Notes: a model not told the origin generated them from the letters alone. A stretch of 64,000 bases of DNA from Hyalangium gracile (GCF_020103725.1 NZ_JAHXBG010000001.1:124001-188000), one strand, 5' to 3'; shown: positions 28,301 through 35,963, numbered from the stretch's first letter. Numbers and translations: made by a program.

Positions 28301-28581
28301 TGGAGGAGCTCCTCCCAGGACTGGTCGGCGGAGCCGTGGGGGTCGGTCTCCGCCTGGGCCAGCACGTGAAGGAAACCCTCCCGGTCGAGCCCGACGCTCC
28401 TCAGGCGCTCCTCGAGCGTCCCCTCGTCGACGGACATCACCTGACGCCAGGCGCTCGCGCGGTGCTCGGCCCGCCGGAGCGAGTCCTCGCTTCCTGGAGG
28501 TGAGGCCAAGGCCTCCACCGGGGTCCGCTCGTGGAGGAACGTCGCCTTCTTCCAGGGGAATGCGGGTGAGCGCGCGTGCAT
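25363..28581 (-). CDS. lanM: Class II lanthipeptide synthetase LanM
   Basis: 1072 aa, the normal LanM size. The N-terminal dehydratase (DUF4135) covers about residues 130-650 (RFSSGLRLVYKPKSLAVDVR, FHLENLIASGEFPVLVDLEA, KDK-type acidic clusters). The C-terminal cyclase (about 720-1072) has the LanC zinc motifs: SHGAAGICWALLELA, MAMWCHGAAGIALGRL and NHCLCHGDVGNLEVL, giving two Cys and one His ligand. It dehydrates Ser/Thr and forms thioether rings in the two precursors just upstream. GAGG lies before the start. No LanT, protease or immunity gene is in this window. Confidence 0.92.
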   Translation of the reverse strand: MHARSPAFPWKKATFLHERTPVEALASPPGSEDSLRRAEHRASAWRQVMSVDEGTLEERLRSVGLDREGFLHVLAQAETDPHGSADQSWEELLQEVLSDGASEEPLPAVFAAPSGPGKPGLPFSGILHPFLRLGAARLRAGLVELRARHPSEVPLASPGVEATLLEALAVRLHELASRVLILELNVARMMDQLSGSTPQERFHDFATVRLQQPRVRAALLEEYPVLARLMVTTLERWRETSLELLGHLAADRELLERTFLGGGALGTLEALQGGISDVHRQGRGVFLLRFSSGLRLVYKPKSLAVDVRFQQLLDWLNPRGLRHPHRVLTVLDRGTYGWVEFVRPTGCDSRQALQRFYWRQGSFLALLHLLSAVDFHLENLIASGEFPVLVDLEALFHHRAPLEAGERARSRAWGLLNQSIVSVGMLPLFLFGREGRAGLDMSGLGGEAGQLTPQRVPMVEASGSDTMRVVRRQGVMAGSNNRPMLGDAPADASEFTEELVQGFEETYALLSREREALAPRLRAFADVEVRYIARATQRYAMLLQESHHPDFLRDGLERDKVLDHLWAEVTQLPALRRLLPFEHADLRLGDIPFFTARPGQRHLWSSTGECIPDYFAQDSLGDVLQRLERMEQRDCALQVSFIRKAMVSLDKGRTSARVAPASDDEALLPAATPEECLAAAVAIGEDLAAKAIRGSTDACWIGLNLEDLQQWRWSLSPIGMDLYEGLGGLALFFGYLARRTGRADFEALARATLEPIREDWRKPGRGGGTGVGVFVGRGAAVYVLGHLAALWSEPVLMEELLAGLPALEALVDSDARLDLLSGAAGLAVTLIGLHRRTADARLLEMARRCGERLVATAVPVSEGAVGWKGEVGVVPLSGFSHGAAGICWALLELAEATGDARYRELALQGLTYERSLFVPERGNWKDLRVPGTTDTHSMAMWCHGAAGIALGRLLSLRHLDGPRVREELATALATTLRGGFGGNHCLCHGDVGNLEVLHLAGSVLGEPGWTQAALQRAAVVLRQGREGGWRCGLPRGSESPGLLMGLAGIGYGLLRLSAPEQVPGILSLDAPR

Positions 28582-28634
28582 GCGTGCCTCGTCGATGAGG
28601 GGAGAGGTGCTTCAGGAGCGAAGGGAGGAGCCGC

Positions 28635-28886
28635 TCACATCTCCAGCGGGCGGATGGGACACATGACGATGCCGCACGTGGGCTCGACAGGTCCGGTGCA
28701 GCCCGTGTTGCCGCCCATCACGTCCTTGACGCTCCTGCCGCCGATGATGTCGTGCAGCTCCTCCTCGTTGAGCTCGGTCATCGACCGGCCCGACGGGCTG
28801 TCGGGGAGCGCGGCCCGCTCCTCGGGAGAGAGGCGGGCACGGAACTCCGGGTCCTTCCAGGCTCGGATGATCAGATCGGTCTTCAT
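28635..28886 (-). CDS. lanA1: Mersacidin-type lanthipeptide precursor A
   Basis: 83 aa, with AGGAG before the ATG at 28886. The leader (MKTDLIIRAWKDPEFRARLS, then acidic LNEEELHDIIGG) is the mersacidin/lichenicidin type. Two Gly-Gly sites exist, at 49-50 and 58-59; cleavage at the second leaves a 24-residue core with three Thr and three Cys (NTGCTGPVEPTC ... MCPIRPLEM). It lies 53 bp before lanM on the same strand. Confidence 0.88.
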   Translation of the reverse strand: MKTDLIIRAWKDPEFRARLSPEERAALPDSPSGRSMTELNEEELHDIIGGRSVKDVMGGNTGCTGPVEPTCGIVMCPIRPLEM

Positions 28887-29020
28887 CGGTGGCTCCTGTA
28901 TGAGCCCGCGGTGTGTATGGGGGCGGGCATCCAGAAGGAGTCGCCCACCAGCGATTGTGATGTCGGCCGGACGTGGGCGGCTCTCACGCCCTGGAGAGCG
29001 CCCACGCGAACGAGCCAGGC

Positions 29021-29314
29021 TCAGAACCGCACGACGTCGAACGCCTCGAGGACGACCAGGTCTCGCTGGTTGATGACGAAGTCGCGAGTGGTGGTGGGGA
29101 ACGTCCTGGTGCCCGTGTACTTCGAGCAGATGCACCCCTCATCGAACTCGTAGAAGGCGGCGCCACCGCCGACGGCCTCCTCCAGCGCGCTCTCCTCCAG
29201 CTCGGTGAACGCCGGGCCGGCCGGGCACTCGGGCAGCGCGGCGCGCTCCTCCGAGGTGAGGCTGGCGCGGAACTGCGGGTCCTTCCAGGCGCGGATGATG
29301 GTCTCTCGCTTCAT
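29021..29314 (-). CDS. lanA2: Lanthipeptide precursor B with an unusually long core
   Basis: 97 aa with AAGGAG before the start. The first 50 residues align with precursor A (MKRETIIRAWKDPQFRASLT, ERAALPECPAG, AVGG at 47-50). The predicted core has 47 residues: GCICSKYTGTRTFPTTTRD in the middle gives two Cys and many Thr, then a hydrophobic/acidic end (QRDLVVLEAFDVVRF). The sparse Cys and long tail differ from precursor A, so ring topology should differ, or much of the tail stays linear. Confidence 0.82.
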   Translation of the reverse strand: MKRETIIRAWKDPQFRASLTSEERAALPECPAGPAFTELEESALEEAVGGGAAFYEFDEGCICSKYTGTRTFPTTTRDFVINQRDLVVLEAFDVVRF

Positions 29315-29393
29315 GATGCGGCTCCTTGCAGGTGCCCGGGGGTGGGCACCCGGATGGAGTGGCCGCGGGAGAGATGTGACGAGGAAGCTGCCG

Positions 29394-29594
29394 GTGGCCC
29401 GCCAGGACCATCACAACGAGCAATGGCGGCACTCCCTCCGGACCCGGCCCTCGGCCGAGGGGCGCGCGGCGCTGCCTGAGTGCCCCGCCGGCAGGCCGCT
29501 CGACGAGTTGGACGAAGCCAGCCTCGCCGACGTCGTGGGCGGCTTCCCCGGGCCGGACCAGCACAGGTGCCGGACTCGTTGCGAACTGGTATGA
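29394..29594 (+). CDS. Possible third, degenerate lanthipeptide precursor on the opposite strand
   Basis: The plus frame from a GTG at 29394 gives 66 aa whose residues 11-50 align with the leaders of precursors A and B: WRHSLRTRPSAEGRAALPEC, then PAGRPLDELDEASLADVVGG. The expected MKxxxIIRAWKDP start is lost or very diverged. After GG the core is only FPGPDQHRCRTRCELV (two Cys, one Thr), and its stop codon TGA (29592-29594) lies inside the palindromic repeat. It may be a pseudogene truncated by that repeat. It is divergent from precursor B. Confidence 0.45.
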   Translation: MARQDHHNEQWRHSLRTRPSAEGRAALPECPAGRPLDELDEASLADVVGGFPGPDQHRCRTRCELV

Positions 29595-29632
29595 CAAGCA
29601 TACCAGTCGGCGGCGCTCTGGTCCGACCCGGG
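29547..29632 (+). repeat. Palindromic intergenic repeat, copy 3 (long hairpin)
   Basis: The central inverted repeat at 29585-29607 is perfect: arms ACTGGTATG and CATACCAGT around ACAAG. Outer arms CCCGGGCCGGACCAG (29547-29561) and CTGGTCCGACCCGGG (29618-29632) are complementary except for one base, so the whole can fold as a large hairpin. The core matches copies 1 and 2. It overlaps the end of the third precursor frame. Confidence 0.6.
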
Positions 29633-29675
29633 CACCTCCCCGGGAGGCAGTGGGGCTCGGGGCGGTGTGAGCCTC

Positions 29676-30431
29676 TTACTGGATATCGCGCTTCGTCATG
29701 TCGAAGAGGGCGCGGGCCTGCGGGCCGAGGAAGCCGTCGAAGCCGGGGGCGCGCTGGGCGATCTCGAAGTAGGCGTAGGGCCACGGGCGCGTGCCGCCAC
29801 CGTGCAACGTGACGGGGAGCGGCGCCGCGTGCGTGGCCGTCTGCCGCAGGTGTGTCCCCGGTGCGCCCTCGATGTCCGCCTTCATGGGCACGCCGGCCTC
29901 GCGCATCCGCCGCTGCCACACCTCCACGTCGTCCACCGCGCCCGTGAAGTGGTTCACCTTGCGGCCGAACGCGAGCAGCCACGCTCCGTACTGAGACTCC
30001 TTCTCCAGCTCCAGCAGCGCGGACTCCTGGGGCGGCGGCGGCGCGGAGAACCAGCTGGCCAGCGCCTCGATGGACTCGGGGGGCGGTGGATCCTCGGGCA
30101 GCGTGGCCAGCAGCTGCCGGGCCCTGGGCGAGAGCTCCTGGGCCTTCAGCTCGGAGATGAAGACGCGCGGCAGCCCGTCCGGATGGGACATGTAGATGGC
30201 GGCCAGGTGCGTGTCCGGGAAGGTGTACTCGCCCGCGCGCCGCCAGCCCAGGCGCTCGAAGACGCGCTCGAACATCGCGATGCCGCTCCCGGGCCGGGCC
30301 AGCGTGCGCAGCGCGACGTGGTCATTGCGGAAGGAGCCACCGGACAGCTGCACGAACGTCCGCGCATAGGGCACTTCGGCGGCATAACGGTCCCACAGCA
30401 GGTCCAGCAGGCGGGTGGCGGGAGAGCTCAT
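29676..30431 (-). CDS. DUF1338 domain protein (2-oxoadipate dioxygenase/decarboxylase-like)
   Basis: 251 aa. The start of the metal-binding core is visible as GSFRNDHVALRTL, with the later ESQYGAWLLAFGRKVNHFTG and the C-terminal Glu region YAYFEIAQRAPGFDGFLGPQ; together they match DUF1338 proteins, which are Fe(II) hydroxyglutarate-synthase-like enzymes. The ligand set appears to be His at HVAL, His at NHFTG and Glu at YFE. Substrate unproven. Confidence 0.75.
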   Translation of the reverse strand: MSSPATRLLDLLWDRYAAEVPYARTFVQLSGGSFRNDHVALRTLARPGSGIAMFERVFERLGWRRAGEYTFPDTHLAAIYMSHPDGLPRVFISELKAQELSPRARQLLATLPEDPPPPESIEALASWFSAPPPPQESALLELEKESQYGAWLLAFGRKVNHFTGAVDDVEVWQRRMREAGVPMKADIEGAPGTHLRQTATHAAPLPVTLHGGGTRPWPYAYFEIAQRAPGFDGFLGPQARALFDMTKRDIQ

Positions 30432-30478
30432 GCCCGCGAGTCATAGTCGGCCTGCGTGCCGGAGACGAGTCGCTCGTC

Positions 30479-30943
30479 TCACCGGCGGCGGAAGCGCACC
30501 ACCGTCACGTCGAGCTCCCCCGCTCCGGCCTCCAAGGCAACGCGCATCACCTCGAGCGCCCGCGCCTCGTCGAAGCTGCCACTGCCCGCACCGATGATGG
30601 GGAACGCCAGCGAGCGGAACCCGTACTCCCGCGCCTTCGCGAGCGCGTTGGCCACCGAGTCCCGGATGGACCGCTCGGAGGCTCGCCAGAGCATGTTGAT
30701 GCCCGCCACGTGGATGATGCCCTGATACGGCAGGCGGCCCGCGGAGGTCACGACGGCCGAGCCCAGGGGCATGGGGCCCACGCGGGCCAGCTCACGGAAG
30801 GGCTGGAGGCCCGCGCGCCGCTTGATGGCTCCGGACACGCCCTGCGGCAGCAGCAGCCACCAGGGGATGATGTTCCGGTTCCACGCGTTGACGATGGCGT
30901 CCACGCGCTGGTCCAGCAGGTCTCCCTCGACGACGCGCACCAT
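30479..30943 (-). CDS. Macro domain protein
   Basis: 154 aa, essentially one macro domain. Motifs: VEGDLLDQRVDAIVNAWN at the N-terminus, GVSGAIKRRAGL (phosphate-binding loop), and HVAGIN, PIIGAGSGSFDEARAL in the second half. Macro domains bind or hydrolyse ADP-ribose and its derivatives. The catalytic subclass cannot be fixed by eye. It is divergent from the SDR gene at 31032. Confidence 0.88.
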   Translation of the reverse strand: MVRVVEGDLLDQRVDAIVNAWNRNIIPWWLLLPQGVSGAIKRRAGLQPFRELARVGPMPLGSAVVTSAGRLPYQGIIHVAGINMLWRASERSIRDSVANALAKAREYGFRSLAFPIIGAGSGSFDEARALEVMRVALEAGAGELDVTVVRFRRR

Positions 30944-31031
30944 CCCTTTCCTCCCAGCTCATCGCTCACTTCCTTATATCCGCTCAACGGGCGCTGGCGC
31001 GCGGCTCCACCTCGCGTTACCCCTGCGCGCC

Positions 31032-31748
31032 ATGACGACGACCAAGGTGGCAGCCGTGTTCGGGGTGGGGCCGGGCCTGGGCGCTTCGGTGGCGCGACGC
31101 TTCGCGAAGGAAGGCTATGCGGTGGCGCTGCTCGCGCGAGGCGAGGCCGGGCTGCGCGAGGTGCACGGGGACATCACTCGGGACGGCGGCCGGGCGGCGG
31201 TGTTCCCCGCGGACGCGGGAGAGGCCAGCTCCATCTCGGCCGCGTTCGCCCGGCTGCGAGCGGAGCTGGGGCCGCCAGAGGTGCTCGTCTACAACGCGGG
31301 CGCCTTCCAGATGGGAGGCATCCTGGAGCTCGACCCGGAGGCCTTCGAGTCCGCCTGGCGGGCGAACTGTCTCGGCGGCTTCCTGTGTGCCCGCGAGGTG
31401 CTCCCCGCGATGCTCGAGCGCGGTCGCGGCACCCTGCTCTTCACCGGGGCCACCGCCTCTCTGCGAGGGGGTGCCCGCTTCGCGGGGCTGGCCGTGGGCA
31501 AGTTCGGGCTGCGAGCGCTCGCGCAGTCCATGGCGCGCGAGTTCGGGCCGCGCGGCATCCACGTGGCCCACGTCGTCATCGACGGGCAGATCGACACCCC
31601 GCGCGTGCGCGGAATGATGCCAGGCCGAGACACCTCGACGATGCTCTCGCCGGACGCCATCGCGGAGACCTACTGGCAGCTCCACCAGCAGCACCCCTCC
31701 GCGTGGACCCAGGAGCTGGACGTGCGCCCCGCTCCGGAGAAGTTCTAG
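31032..31748 (+). CDS. SDR-fold oxidoreductase, atypical active site
   Basis: 238 aa. The Rossmann start is AAVFGVGPGLGASVARRF, and NAGAFQMGGI marks the NAG loop. The region that should hold the catalytic Tyr-x-x-x-Lys reads FAGLAVGKFGLRALAQ: the Lys is present but the Tyr position is Leu. Such family members are common and may be weak reductases or non-enzymatic. Start at 31032 follows a short AT-rich gap. Confidence 0.82.
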   Translation: MTTTKVAAVFGVGPGLGASVARRFAKEGYAVALLARGEAGLREVHGDITRDGGRAAVFPADAGEASSISAAFARLRAELGPPEVLVYNAGAFQMGGILELDPEAFESAWRANCLGGFLCAREVLPAMLERGRGTLLFTGATASLRGGARFAGLAVGKFGLRALAQSMAREFGPRGIHVAHVVIDGQIDTPRVRGMMPGRDTSTMLSPDAIAETYWQLHQQHPSAWTQELDVRPAPEKF

Positions 31749-31760
31749 GTCCCCATCCGC

Positions 31761-32258
31761 TCACGGCCTGGCCGGGGCGCTCTCTCCGATGCGCACGAGC
31801 TCTGGCGGCGCGGGCGGCAGTTCCTCGAGCCGAGGCCCGATGAAGTACTCGGCCGACGGGTGCCACCATGACGTGGACGGAGGCAGGCCGCGCTTGCACC
31901 TGGCCCTGTCGGTATGGGTGTCCATGAGGCGCATCGGCCCCTGAGGCGGGACGACGAGCAGCCAGCAGAAGGTCGCCACATCCGGTACGTGCCGGAAGAC
32001 GAGCGTCTCATCCGGAGCCACCATCAGGGTGCCCCGAGAATCGGAGCCCTCGAGGGGGAGTGGCACCGGGCCGTCTGGTGACATCCCGATGGGGACGATG
32101 CGCAGGGACTGGTCGGTCACGTTCCGGACGGAAGCACTCCTCGCCAGATTGCCGGCGACCCGGGAGAAGTTCCAGACCATCACGGCCCCCAGCAGGAGGA
32201 GGCCCACGGTGACGGCAGCCCAGCGGCGCCTGTCGGACAGGGGAGGAGCGGTGTCCAT
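31761..32258 (-). CDS. Hypothetical membrane-anchored protein
   Basis: 165 aa. One transmembrane helix (residues 13-32, WAAVTVGLLLLGAVMVWNF) is followed by a soluble domain with RNVTDQSLRIVPIGMSPDG and WHPSAEYFIGP. The topology suggests a short cytoplasmic N-terminus and a periplasmic domain. No family recognised. Convergent with the SDR gene and divergent from the serine hydrolase. Confidence 0.55.
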   Translation of the reverse strand: MDTAPPLSDRRRWAAVTVGLLLLGAVMVWNFSRVAGNLARSASVRNVTDQSLRIVPIGMSPDGPVPLPLEGSDSRGTLMVAPDETLVFRHVPDVATFCWLLVVPPQGPMRLMDTHTDRARCKRGLPPSTSWWHPSAEYFIGPRLEELPPAPPELVRIGESAPARP

Positions 32259-32317
32259 GGAGGTTCGGCTATCTTCTCACCTTCCCGGATCCCCGCGATT
32301 CCCTCAGGAGCTCTTGC

Positions 32318-33727
32318 GTGCATCTCCCCTCTCACCTCGTCGCGAAGTTCGCGGTCCTCCTGCTGCTGGGGCTCGCCGTCTCCCGCCCCGCCGCCGCCCA
32401 GGGCCCCGTCCGAGCGCGGATCGACACGTTCGTGCGCGAGGAGATGGCGCGCCAGAAGGTGCCCGGCGTCGCCATTGGCATCGTCAAGCAGGGCAAGGTG
32501 TTCCTGGCCAAGGGCTATGGCTTCGCCAACCTCGAGCACAAGGTCCCCGTCCTCCCGGAGACCATCTTCCAGTCCGGCTCCATCGGCAAGCAGTTCACCG
32601 CCGCGGCCGTGATGCTCCAGGTGGAGGCCGGCAAGCTGGCGCTGTCCGATCCCCTGACGAAGTTCTTTCCCGATGCTCCCGCCTCCTGGCAGGGCATCAC
32701 CGTGCGCCACCTGCTCACGCACACCTCGGGCATCCCGGATCTCGAAGGCACGCTCGACTACCGCAAGGACTACACCGATGAGGAGCTGGCGCGCTTCTGC
32801 TACGCGCTGCCGCTCGACTTCCCTCCCGGCTCGCGCTGGAGCTACAGCAACAGCGGCTACGTGCTGCTGGGCATCATCGTCAACCGAACCGCGGGCGTCT
32901 TCTACGGGCAGGTCCTCGCCCAGCAGGTCTTCAAGCCCGCGGGCATGACGACGGCGAGGATGATCAGCGAGGCGGACATCGTCCCGCACCGCGCGGCCGG
33001 CTACCGCCTGGACAAGGGCGAGGTGAAGAACCAGGAGTGGGTCTCGCCGTCGCTCAACTCCACGGGGGACGGCTCGCTCTACTTCTCCCTGCGGGACATG
33101 ATCGCCTGGGATGCCGCCGTCCAGGCCCGCGCCGTGCTCACCCCGGCGAGCTGGCAGGAGATCCTCACCCCGGTGCGGCTCAACAGCGGGGCCACCTATC
33201 CATACGGCTTCGGGTGGATGCTCGACGAGCGCGGCGGCAAGCCGCTGCACCAGCACGGAGGCGCCTGGCAGGGCTTCACGACCCACTACGCCCGCTTCCT
33301 CGGGGACTCGCTCTCCATCATCGTGCTGACCAACTCCAGCGACGCGAACCCCGGCCGCTTCACCGACGGCATCGCCGCGCTCCTCAACCCCGCGCTGGGC
33401 CTTCTGGCCCTCAAGCCGATCCCGGACGCGGAGCCCCAGGTCACCACGAAGCTCGCGACGTTTCTCGAGCAGGCCCGGGCCGGGACGCTCACCGCCGCCA
33501 ACTTCGCCTACATGCGTGGAGGGTTCACCCCGGAGCGTGCGAAGGCATATCAGGAGCATCTGCAAACCCTGGGGCCCGCCGGACCGCTGGTGCTGCTCGA
33601 GCGCGCCACGATGGGGGATGACCGGGTCTACAAGTACAAGGTGCCGTTCGGCGCCAAGAGCTTCCTCTTGACCATCGGGCTCACACCGGACGATCGGGTG
33701 ACGATCTTCCGGCTGCGCGAGCAGTGA
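32318..33727 (+). CDS. Serine beta-lactamase-like hydrolase (class C / penicillin-binding fold)
   Basis: 469 aa, GTG start with CAGGAG nine bases upstream. A signal peptide ends near AAAQG (residue 29). Catalytic SxxK is SIGK in QSGSIGKQFTAAAV; the YxN motif is YSNSGY; the KTG-equivalent is HGG in LHQHGGAWQG. It is a periplasmic or exported esterase/D-Ala-D-Ala peptidase-like enzyme. A C-terminal domain of about 120 residues lies after the fold; its role is unclear. Confidence 0.88.
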   Translation: MHLPSHLVAKFAVLLLLGLAVSRPAAAQGPVRARIDTFVREEMARQKVPGVAIGIVKQGKVFLAKGYGFANLEHKVPVLPETIFQSGSIGKQFTAAAVMLQVEAGKLALSDPLTKFFPDAPASWQGITVRHLLTHTSGIPDLEGTLDYRKDYTDEELARFCYALPLDFPPGSRWSYSNSGYVLLGIIVNRTAGVFYGQVLAQQVFKPAGMTTARMISEADIVPHRAAGYRLDKGEVKNQEWVSPSLNSTGDGSLYFSLRDMIAWDAAVQARAVLTPASWQEILTPVRLNSGATYPYGFGWMLDERGGKPLHQHGGAWQGFTTHYARFLGDSLSIIVLTNSSDANPGRFTDGIAALLNPALGLLALKPIPDAEPQVTTKLATFLEQARAGTLTAANFAYMRGGFTPERAKAYQEHLQTLGPAGPLVLLERATMGDDRVYKYKVPFGAKSFLLTIGLTPDDRVTIFRLREQ

Positions 33728-33789
33728 GCCCATCCCATAAGGGTGGACACGAACTGCCTGCCCGGCGGGCGTTCCATTAGAGTCACCCC

Positions 33790-34809
33790 ATGGACCCTTT
33801 CGACACCTTCCTCCTCGAAGTCCTCGGCGGCGTGCCGCTAGGCGTGCTCGCCTACCTGCTCCTGCGCTGCGTGGTGGGCGGCCTGTTCACCGTGGACCAG
33901 AACGAGCGCGCCGTGAAGGTGCGCCTGGGCCGCGCCGAGCGTCTGGCGGAGGGGCTCACCAACCGCACCGGGCCGCTGTCCGAGGGCCTCGCGCGCACGG
34001 ACGAGGACCGCTACGTCTACCCGCAGCTGCTCGTCATCCGCCCCGGTGGCCCCTACTTCAAGTGGCCCTGGGAGCAGGTGCGCAAGGTGTCGGTGGCCAC
34101 GCAGACGCTCAACATGGCCTATGACCCGGACAACCCGGAGGCCAACCAGAACGGCACCGTCATCGAGGCCGTCACCAAGGATCAGCTCAACACCGGGCTG
34201 ACCGGCCAGCTGCGCTACCGCGTCTCCGAGAACAACCTCTACGCCTTCCTCTTCGGCGTGAAGCAGCCCATCTCGCACGTCATGGGCTTCTTCGTCTCCG
34301 TGCTGCGCCAGCGCATCGCCAACTTCGAGGCGCCCCCCGCCCCGCCGGACCCCTCCGTCTCCCGCATCGAGGCGAGCATCGTGTCGGGCGTCTCCATCAA
34401 TGACCTGCGCAAGAACCTGAGGGACCTCAACGAGCACATGGACCACGAGTGCAAGGGCAGCGAGTCCCGCTACGGCGTAGTGCTCGAGGCCTCGCTCATC
34501 ACCGGCATCGATCCACCGGAGGAGGTGGAGAGCGCCCTGGCCGCCATCAACACGGCGCACAACCACGTCTCCAGCGACATCAGCCTGGCCCAGGCCTCCG
34601 CGGACCAGAAGATCGTCCAGAGCCGGCGCGCGGTGGAGATCGAGACGCTCCGGGCCCAGGCCGAGGTGGAGCCGCTCCTGGCCCTGTCCAACCAGTTGTC
34701 ACTGCTCAAGCGCAGCGGCCCGGGCGTGCTCCAGGCCTACCTGCGCAACATCCGCCTGGGGCTGTACCAGAAGGCGCAGTCGGTGTTCATGGGGGTGAAG
34801 CATGATTAG
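33790..34809 (+). CDS. SPFH/band-7 domain protein
   Basis: 339 aa. One N-terminal membrane helix (LGGVPLGVLAYLLLRCVVGG) is followed by a SPFH domain (NERAVKVRLGRAE; GQLRYRVSEN). The C-terminal part is a helical coiled coil. SPFH proteins form membrane cages or scaffolds. The last 8 bases overlap the next gene, a second SPFH protein, so the two are coupled and probably hetero-oligomerise. Confidence 0.85.
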   Translation: MDPFDTFLLEVLGGVPLGVLAYLLLRCVVGGLFTVDQNERAVKVRLGRAERLAEGLTNRTGPLSEGLARTDEDRYVYPQLLVIRPGGPYFKWPWEQVRKVSVATQTLNMAYDPDNPEANQNGTVIEAVTKDQLNTGLTGQLRYRVSENNLYAFLFGVKQPISHVMGFFVSVLRQRIANFEAPPAPPDPSVSRIEASIVSGVSINDLRKNLRDLNEHMDHECKGSESRYGVVLEASLITGIDPPEEVESALAAINTAHNHVSSDISLAQASADQKIVQSRRAVEIETLRAQAEVEPLLALSNQLSLLKRSGPGVLQAYLRNIRLGLYQKAQSVFMGVKHD

Positions 34810-35731
34810 CACCCTGATCGGCGCGGCCATCGGCTTCATCGGGATGGCCGTGGCGCTGCCCATCTTCTTCGGGCTGCTGCGGCTGTTCGGCTTCTACACC
34901 ATCGTGCAGGAGCGCTCGTGCCACGTGTACGTGCTCTTCGGCTCGGTGGTGCTCACGCTGGACGAGCCCGGGCTCCACCTGCTGTGGCCCAAGCTCGGCT
35001 GGAAGGGGCTCTTCATCCGCCTGCTGGGCACCTGCCACGTGGTGGATCTGCGGCTGGATCAGCAGTACCTGCGCAGCCAGGCGGTGAACTCCGAGGAGGG
35101 CGCGCCCATGGGCATCGGCATCTGGTACGAGATGTACGTCTCGGACCCCAAGCGCTTCCTCTTCGAGAACGCGGACCCGCGCGGCAGCCTGGCGGCCAAC
35201 GTGAGCAACGCGGTGGTGCGCTGCCTGTCCAACATGAAGCTGGCCGCCATGCTGGAGACGCGGCACGAGATGAGCCGCGCGGTGCGCGCCGAGGTGAGCC
35301 CCAAGAGCCACGAGTGGGGCTACAAGCTGGGCAGCGTGTACGTGCGCAAGGTGCACTTCCGCGACGCGCAGATGATTCGCCAGATCGAGGAGAAGGTCGT
35401 CAACCGGCTGCGCCAGGTGACCAGCGCCATCCGCCAGGACGGCGCCAACCAGGTCAGCATCATCACCAGCACCGCCGAGCGACAAAGCGCGGTGGAGTTC
35501 GCCCGCGCCGCGGCGCTGCGGCCGCAGATCGTCGGCGCGGCGCTCCAGAAGATTGGCGAGGACCCCGAGGTGCTGCAGGGGACGTTCGAGCTGCTGGAGA
35601 CCCAGCGGCTGCTGGAGAGCGGGGCGCTGCTCACGCTGGTGCCGGACGGGGCCCGCGTCGAGCTGCTGAACCAGCTGCCCGCGCAGACTCCGGAGCCCGA
35701 GCGCCGCCGCAAGGGCGATCGGGAGCGGTGA
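34802..35731 (+). CDS. SPFH/band-7 domain protein, second subunit
   Basis: 309 aa. N-terminal helix (AAIGFIGMAVALPIFFGLLR), then IVQERSCHVYVLFGSVVLT and LDEPGLHLLWPKLG, and the band-7 core with YVRKVHFRDAQMIRQIEEKV. Its start lies inside the stop of the previous SPFH gene. A paired, same-direction SPFH couple resembles the HflK/HflC arrangement, although no sequence-specific link to FtsH is visible. Confidence 0.85.
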   Translation: MISTLIGAAIGFIGMAVALPIFFGLLRLFGFYTIVQERSCHVYVLFGSVVLTLDEPGLHLLWPKLGWKGLFIRLLGTCHVVDLRLDQQYLRSQAVNSEEGAPMGIGIWYEMYVSDPKRFLFENADPRGSLAANVSNAVVRCLSNMKLAAMLETRHEMSRAVRAEVSPKSHEWGYKLGSVYVRKVHFRDAQMIRQIEEKVVNRLRQVTSAIRQDGANQVSIITSTAERQSAVEFARAAALRPQIVGAALQKIGEDPEVLQGTFELLETQRLLESGALLTLVPDGARVELLNQLPAQTPEPERRRKGDRER

Positions 35732-35803
35732 GGGCTCGCCATGCCCGCGACGGCTGACGCTCGGGTTGTGGCGCATGAACCACTCACCCGAGCGAGTCCA
35801 CCC

Positions 35804-35963
35804 ATGAAACAGTTCGTCATCCTCGCTGCTCTTCCTCGAGGCCCGAGACTTCCCCCAGGCGGTGGAGGTGGCGCGGGCGCACCCGGCCCTCCGCTACGGC
35901 TCCAGCATCGAGGTCCGCCCGTGGGCGCCGCCGCCGACTCCGCCTCCGGCCCCTCAGCCCTGA
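35804..35963 (+). pseudogene. YCII-family remnant
   Basis: The ATG at 35804 opens MKQFVIL, the usual YCII start, then after a few codons the homology moves to another frame: FLEARDFPQAVEVARAHPAL, RYGSSIEVRPW, the end of a YCII/DGPF protein, up to TGA at 35961. About 70-80 codons of the middle, including the VTDGPFAE region, are missing. It therefore looks like an internally deleted gene. Confidence 0.6.

Noticed and set aside
25588-28503. 971-codon open frame opposite lanM on the plus strand
   Set aside because: High-GC shadow: composition is His/Arg/Gln-rich without domains, and the opposite frame is a clear LanM.
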